Shown here piece by piece: positions 15,031 to 19,055 of a stretch of DNA of 19,055 nucleotides. Made by a program: the position numbers and the translations under genes. The DNA comes from DATLYB01 sp964502525. GTDB lineage: Bacteria; Bacteroidota; Bacteroidia; Chitinophagales; CAIOSU01. Under the pieces are notes generated by a model. It saw only the letters and a list, made by a program, of their open reading frames with translations. It was not told the DNA's origin and ran no database searches. Every line of letters starts with the position of its first letter. The stretch's first letter is position 1. The stretch is from NCBI GenBank assembly GCA_964502525.1, contig CAZCXH010000091.1:1-19055 (forward strand), given 5' to 3'.

Positions 15031-15852
15031 ATGAGCGAGGAACCGAAATATTTTGACCGAATAGAGGAGTACCTTGAGGGCGACATGAGCCATGAGGAGC
15101 GGGAACGCTTTGAGCAGGAATTGAAGAGCAATCCTGTGCTTGCGGAGGAGTTTGAACTGTACAAATCAATAGGCAAGGGCATCAGCGAACACTACGCCAG
15201 CGATGAACTGAAACAGAAGCTCAAAAACCTTGATGAGGAGTTAGACCGTGGCGACAGAAAGAAGCAACCAGTTCCGCTTTTCCCGTACAGATGGCTGGCT
15301 GCTGCGGCAGTGGTCATCGTGTTGCTGATTTCGGGAATCGTCATTTACAAAACATATTACGCTACATCGCTGGATAAAATCGCATTGCAATATTGGGAGG
15401 AGGACCGGGGACTGCCTGTGCTGATGGGTTCGCAGAATGCTCTTGACAATGCGATGAACCTGTACAAGGAGAAGCAGTATAGTGAATCGCTCAGGGAATT
15501 GGAACACCTGCTTGCGAATCACTCCGGCAACGACACGCTGAACTACTATGCGGGTGTCGTCAGCTTCAAACTAGGTCAATATTCTGATGCTGAGAAATAT
15601 TTCAGCGTTGTAGCAAACATAACTGGAAAAAGGGCGGAGCCTATTGAAGAAGAGGATAGCATCATCGGGAAAATTCCACCGGATTCGGCAAACTCAGCAT
15701 TCAAGGAGAGTGCGGAATACCGCGAAGCATTGAGCAATCTCCTATTAGGGAACAAGGATACCGCAAGCGGAATTTTACGAAGAATTGCATCGAATAACTC
15801 CCACCTCTATCATAAGCAAGCGAAGGAGATTTTGCAGTCAGTCAACTCCTGA
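15031..15852 (+). CDS. Membrane anti-sigma-like protein with outer TPR domain
   Basis: A 273-aa single-pass membrane protein coupled to the sigma factor gene. The cytoplasmic N-terminus (1-85) has an anti-sigma-like helical segment (FDRIEEYLEGDMSHEERERF, then NPVLAEEFELYKSIGKGI), without zinc-finger Cys/His ligands. A transmembrane helix spans about 88-106 (WLAAAAVVIVLLISGIVIY), preceded by basic residues, giving an inside-to-outside orientation. The periplasmic part (107-273) holds TPR-like helices (ALDNAMNLYKEKQYSESLREL; LNYYAGVVSFKLGQYSDAEKYF, and a third near 225-270). Its likely role is to sequester the sigma factor at the membrane until the outer domain senses, or is cut by, a partner. 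The partner is inferred to be the convergently encoded TPR-CHAT protein. The 3' end overlaps that gene by 11 bases tail to tail. Confidence 0.85.
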   Translation: MSEEPKYFDRIEEYLEGDMSHEERERFEQELKSNPVLAEEFELYKSIGKGISEHYASDELKQKLKNLDEELDRGDRKKQPVPLFPYRWLAAAAVVIVLLISGIVIYKTYYATSLDKIALQYWEEDRGLPVLMGSQNALDNAMNLYKEKQYSESLRELEHLLANHSGNDTLNYYAGVVSFKLGQYSDAEKYFSVVANITGKRAEPIEEEDSIIGKIPPDSANSAFKESAEYREALSNLLLGNKDTASGILRRIASNNSHLYHKQAKEILQSVNS

Positions 15853-16777
15853 TTCGCTTCCTCACCACCACTCCGCCAACAATCACTACACCAAAGACAA
15901 GCACAACAACCAACCATCGTGATGCGCTATGCTTTTCATTCAGCTTGACGGATGAGGTGTCGCCAATCAGCGTAACGCCCGCCCAATAAAACGGGTTGGC
16001 ATCCTGTGAAGATTTCGCCTGTTTCAGGAATAGGATTTTCGATTGGTGAAGCGCATCATCTTTCCGAATACCGTCAGCGAGGTGGTGATAAAAGTTTTCA
16101 ATGAGAGATGCGCTTGCCTGGTCATCCACTGGCCACAACGTAGAGACCGTAGCAGGACAGCCGGCAAACATGAATGCCCGTGCCATGCTTATCATTCCCT
16201 CCCCACGGTCATAACGACCCACGGCTGTTTCGCAACTGGTCAGCACGGTCAACTGTGCATTCAGCTTCTGACGATAGATGTCAGCAGGCGTTAAGCAGGC
16301 TGGTGTTGACGACCCGAGCTGAAAGTAGAGCTTGCTGTTAAGAGGTTCCGATTCATCCGCTATGCTATGCGTGGCGATGTGGATGATGCTGTAACCTCCT
16401 GCATTGGCGGTAAAATTTGCGGATGTGGCGTCAACATCAAAAAAGAACTTGCCCTTGTATTCCCCAGACAGTTTGCGGACGGATTTTCCATTGAAGGGAA
16501 GCTGACTGAGGCTGTCACCAAATTCATTAGGGGCGAAGCCGAGCATTTCACTGACCGAATGATAATCCGAGTTAGCCTGTCGGGAAAGGATGCGGCACGA
16601 CAACGCCAACGAGGTGGTGTATCTGCTGATAAGGTAGTTCAGCTTTCTGTAATCACGGTTATCGGTAGCGGGTGGTTCAATCGGCAGGGCATCGAAGGGA
16701 ATGAGCGCAATAGCTCCTTCAGGGATGATGACGAGCTTTTTGATGTCCAGAGAATTTTCTTTCAATACAGGGTCCAA
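15842..16777 (-). CDS. CHAT-domain (caspase-like) part of a split TPR-CHAT gene
   Basis: The frame encodes a CHAT peptidase domain: KKLVIIPEGAIALIPFDALP opens the fold, the catalytic His is H137 (IIHIATHS) and the catalytic Cys is C182 (LTSCETAVG), followed by GMISMARAFMFAGCPATVST and the WPVDDQ strand. Both dyad residues are present. A C-terminal transmembrane helix (about 288-305) ends in a basic tail (RKRIRS), placing the CHAT domain outside the inner membrane. The nominal start is TTG 16777, in the middle of the conserved lead-in WLYQTLLDPVLKE. Homology continues upstream in the same frame to about 16806, and the frame stays open to about 16830. It overlaps the TPR frame in the -1 phase. 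Most likely it is the 3' half of one gene, interrupted by a one-base loss or joined by frameshifting. Confidence 0.85.
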   Translation of the reverse strand: MDPVLKENSLDIKKLVIIPEGAIALIPFDALPIEPPATDNRDYRKLNYLISRYTTSLALSCRILSRQANSDYHSVSEMLGFAPNEFGDSLSQLPFNGKSVRKLSGEYKGKFFFDVDATSANFTANAGGYSIIHIATHSIADESEPLNSKLYFQLGSSTPACLTPADIYRQKLNAQLTVLTSCETAVGRYDRGEGMISMARAFMFAGCPATVSTLWPVDDQASASLIENFYHHLADGIRKDDALHQSKILFLKQAKSSQDANPFYWAGVTLIGDTSSVKLNEKHSASRWLVVVLVFGVVIVGGVVVRKRIRS

Positions 16778-18432
16778 GAGGGTCTGGTACAGCCAGAACC
16801 GGTGGTGGAGTATTGCGGGATGTCGTTTTTAGCTATGGCTTGCCTCAACAGGCGAATGGAATTGACGATGGAGTCAGATGATACCTCAGTCTGAAAAACG
16901 AGGTGACTGCTTTTAGTGATGAAGTTGATGATTACGCTGTTTTCGCCCGACCGTTCAGAGGCGAAGGCATACTCGATGATGGCGGAACTGTCAGACAGCA
17001 GATGTGCCTGCACCGCATCCGATAAAATCTGAACCCTATCGAATGCCTGACGGGTGTCACTGGGAGAGGTGGTCAGGATGTTTTTCAAGAGTATGGAGTA
17101 TTTCGATTTTTCGGAATACTCGAATACCTTTTCCTTGTAACGGTTGTCGCCCGTTAGCAGCCACAGCTTGTACGAGGTGGAGACGCCACGCTCGAATGGA
17201 AGCAAGCTGTATGTGTTGAGGATGGCATTTGGATTTTCCGACCTAAATTTTTCGATGATGGTTTCCCACGTCTCCAAATTGACATTGTAATCGTCATACG
17301 CTGCCGTGAGGTATTGCACTTCTCCCTGCTTTTTGTAGAGTGACAGGTGCGTTTCCGCACGATAATGCAGGAGGAACATCAGGGAGGGCAAATCGAATAT
17401 GCGGTACTCTTTCAATCTCATGCTAATGCCTTCCGCATCAACAACTCCAATAAGCGAATGCAGGGATTGATTGTAATAGGAGATTGCCTTCGGAAAATCA
17501 GTAAGGTACATGTTCATCAACCCCCGCACGAAATAGACATTGCTTATCCGCTTTCCATACTCACCTATTAGTTTTTTCAGAACGCTGATGGCAACATCGT
17601 AATTGATGTTCGCTTCATGAACGGTGGTCAGCATGTTGGCGGTATTGCCGTGGTGCACCCAGAAGAATAGCTCATCGTGATAGGAATTTCCCAGGAGGTG
17701 GTACATATTGGCAAGTGCGAGTGTGGGCTTTTTGTATCGCAGGTTCAGCAGACGAATGGCTTCCCTATACAGTTGGCGAACGGTGTCGTAGGTGGAGAGG
17801 TATGTGATGCTGTCGCCATACCCGACCTGTATCTTGCGGGCGTAGCCAAGCTCGGAGAGGATTTCCGACTGCGAGATGGTGTCAATGGTAGAAGGATGCG
17901 CCTTCATGATTTCATAGGCTTTCTCGGCATAGTAAAGCGCACTGTCCTTCGTGATAGCATTGTTGTGGTAGCGGGCGAGATTCTTGTTGGCGACAGCAAG
18001 GCTACATGGGTTTGCGCTGGTCACAGAAAGCGAGAGTGCTTCATGCCAATAGCGATGCGCCACTTCAACGTCATTCCTGTCGAGGTAGATTTCACCTGCG
18101 ATGGCGCAGAGATTGGCGATGGCATCTTTACTGCTCTTATCTGACAACTTCTCCGCCTGCGTGATGTAATCGAGCGCAATGTGGTCGGAATCCATCTCGT
18201 GATAAAGCTTTGCGAGCAGAGTGTATGTCGCTATCAGCGAGGTGGTGTCGTTGCTCACGGCAATCTTTGTCCTGAGCAGAATGGGATCAGCCTCGCTGAA
18301 TTCCGCATGGGTGATGTGGTTGCGGACGATGTTGAGGAAGGAGTCAATCACTTCCGAACGGGTGGTGCTTGCGGATGCTGGTACAGTGCAGGATAGAAGG
18401 AAAAACACGATGTATCGGTAGTAAATCGGCAT
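16762..18432 (-). CDS. Exported TPR part of a split TPR-CHAT gene
   Basis: A 556-aa frame starting at ATG 18432 with an N-terminal signal peptide (hydrophobic YIVFFLLSCTVPASAS, cleavage near ASA). Cys15 lies in a partial lipobox (LLSC). A helical array of tetratricopeptide repeats covers about 30-430; visible units include LIATYTLLAKLYHEMDSDHI, LALANMYHLLGNSYHDELFF and YLTDFPKAISYYNQSLHSL. The region KVFEYSEKSKYSILLKNIL near 430-450 is typical of the junction just before CHAT domains. The frame ends in an unrelated tail (TTGSGCTRPSWTLY) where the other frame has the expected lead-in. With the CHAT frame it would form a protein of about 880 aa, a normal size for TPR-CHAT proteins. The product is inferred to sense or recruit a periplasmic partner for the protease. 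Confidence 0.85.
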   Translation of the reverse strand: MPIYYRYIVFFLLSCTVPASASTTRSEVIDSFLNIVRNHITHAEFSEADPILLRTKIAVSNDTTSLIATYTLLAKLYHEMDSDHIALDYITQAEKLSDKSSKDAIANLCAIAGEIYLDRNDVEVAHRYWHEALSLSVTSANPCSLAVANKNLARYHNNAITKDSALYYAEKAYEIMKAHPSTIDTISQSEILSELGYARKIQVGYGDSITYLSTYDTVRQLYREAIRLLNLRYKKPTLALANMYHLLGNSYHDELFFWVHHGNTANMLTTVHEANINYDVAISVLKKLIGEYGKRISNVYFVRGLMNMYLTDFPKAISYYNQSLHSLIGVVDAEGISMRLKEYRIFDLPSLMFLLHYRAETHLSLYKKQGEVQYLTAAYDDYNVNLETWETIIEKFRSENPNAILNTYSLLPFERGVSTSYKLWLLTGDNRYKEKVFEYSEKSKYSILLKNILTTSPSDTRQAFDRVQILSDAVQAHLLSDSSAIIEYAFASERSGENSVIINFITKSSHLVFQTEVSSDSIVNSIRLLRQAIAKNDIPQYSTTGSGCTRPSWTLY

Positions 18433-18508
18433 CAGTGCTAAGGTAGAGATTTGGCGTCAACCATCCGGCATTCCCGATTCCTTCAGCCGGTAACAGCGTG
18501 AAATTTAC

Positions 18509-18529
18509 TCGGACGCGATTTACGTCCGA
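18509..18529. promoter_or_regulatory. Inverted repeat upstream of the TPR-CHAT gene
   Basis: TCGGACG (18509-18515) and CGTCCGA (18523-18529) are perfect inverted repeats around a 7-base spacer, 77 bases upstream of the TPR-CHAT ATG. It could be an operator or a 5'-leader hairpin; no T-run follows on either strand. No TAnnTTTG box was identified in 18433-18640. The surrounding intergenic sequence shows nothing else. Confidence 0.3.
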
Positions 18530-18640
18530 TCGTACTCGGGCCCAGGCTATCTGCCAAACAGCAAAGCTGCAAAGAGGCGGCAACTGTCGGGGAACTCGTA
18601 TTGACGCGAATTGTGCAGATAATCGCTGATTGTTTTATCT

Positions 18641-18832
18641 ATGGCCATCCTATTCTTCTGCGGCATCAGCGTTCTATTTTTAATTTTAAACAGCTTCTTT
18701 ACTGAAATGTTCAAGAAGCGAAATGAGTTGTCTTTCAAATGCGAGATGGCTCTTGAATTACTTGAACATGACAGTACCCCTGAGAGGAAGAAATCCAAAG
18801 CAATTTGGAAGAAGTTAAGAATGAGCTTGTAG
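18641..18832 (+). CDS. Possible small membrane protein, 63 aa
   Basis: The ATG at 18641 opens a 63-residue frame. It has one hydrophobic helix (residues 2-20, AILFFCGISVLFLILNSFF) followed by a basic, charged cytoplasmic-type tail (FKKRNELSFKCEMALELLEH, then KKSKAIWKKLRMSL). No ribosome-binding site or promoter is clear and no family is recognised. The protein-like amphipathic tail favours a real gene, but chance cannot be excluded. The overlapping minus-strand frame (18547-18954), rich in Phe, Ser and Asn, is less protein-like. Confidence 0.35.
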   Translation: MAILFFCGISVLFLILNSFFTEMFKKRNELSFKCEMALELLEHDSTPERKKSKAIWKKLRMSL

Positions 18833-19055
18833 TTTCGGATTAAGACTTCTATGATTTTGTAATGAACTATGACTTTGCCAAAAGAGGTTTCATTTGATGA
18901 AAGGGTAAAAGTCCATTGCCAGTTGGTCTCCCAAGATGAAACCAATTTGAACATCCTGATAATTACGAGACAAAAGAAGAGATTGAATTCGCAATGGTTA
19001 TCCTAAGCCGGACAAGCCGGAACCAAACAGGTGAAACAAAAAATTCCGTTCTTTA
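18833..19055. other. Right-end stretch without a supported gene
   Basis: No gene can be called. A frame of about 20 codons from ATG 18994 (MVILSRTSRNQTG) runs off the window end and could begin a gene outside it. Its upstream codons (FEHPDNYETKEEIEFA) also look protein-like but follow an in-frame TGA. A small direct repeat, AGCCGG, occurs twice at about 19006-19020. Confidence 0.3.

Noticed and set aside
14412..18432. Type III-E CRISPR (Craspase) locus
   Set aside because: TPR-CHAT and sigma genes are present but there is no repeat array, no Cas7-like effector and no Csx30/Csx31-like gene; the CHAT protein also has a signal peptide and membrane anchor.
12439..18689. Shared 16-base AT-rich string near 12439-12456 and 18674-18689 as a dispersed repeat
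   Set aside because: The match (TTTTAATTTTAAACAG) is low-complexity and does not extend, so chance is sufficient.
18547..18954. 135-aa minus-strand frame at the right end
   Set aside because: Rich in Phe, Ser, Asn and Lys in an AT-rich region, no domain, and it opposes a more plausible short plus-strand frame.

Overview
The window looks like a chromosomal segment of a Bacteroidota bacterium. The main evidence is a secreted protein with a type IX secretion (T9SS) C-terminal sorting domain, a carbamoyl-phosphate synthase large chain without the C-terminal allosteric domain, a membrane-anchored AraC regulator, an ECF sigma/anti-sigma pair, and several TAnnTTTG promoter boxes. No tRNA, rRNA or CRISPR array was seen.

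Layout. 1-1041: no protein gene; short GC-rich palindromes, then a compact group II intron without a reverse transcriptase gene (about 267-944). 1042-3564 (+): thrS and infC, infC without an ATG/GTG start; the usual rpmI-rplT do not follow. 3598-6294 (-): a probable operon of a small protein, a di-iron sterol desaturase/fatty acid hydroxylase and a GMC oxidoreductase, with an 11-bp inverted repeat upstream. 6593-8419 (+): an unrecognised 189-aa protein and a membrane AraC-type regulator. 8658-8962 (+): a frameshifted XRE regulator. 9066-11885 (-): carB. 11886-12480: a PIN-toxin gene remnant and a nested inverted-repeat element. 12540-14351 (-): T9SS-exported seven-repeat propeller protein, divergent from 14412-15852 (+): ECF sigma factor and membrane anti-sigma with an outer TPR domain. 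15842-18432 (-): an exported TPR-CHAT protease-like gene, read in two overlapping frames, converging on the anti-sigma gene. 18433-19055: mostly non-coding, with one possible 63-aa membrane protein.

Most interesting unit: 14412-18432. Sigma factor, anti-sigma with a periplasmic TPR domain, and a signal-peptide-bearing, membrane-anchored TPR-CHAT protein suggest proteolysis-triggered transcription. It is conceptually parallel to the type III-E CRISPR system, where a TPR-CHAT protease cleaves a sigma-binding protein. That link is inference. The gene order, domains and catalytic His/Cys motifs are visible. The CHAT gene carries a one-base frame break that must be verified.
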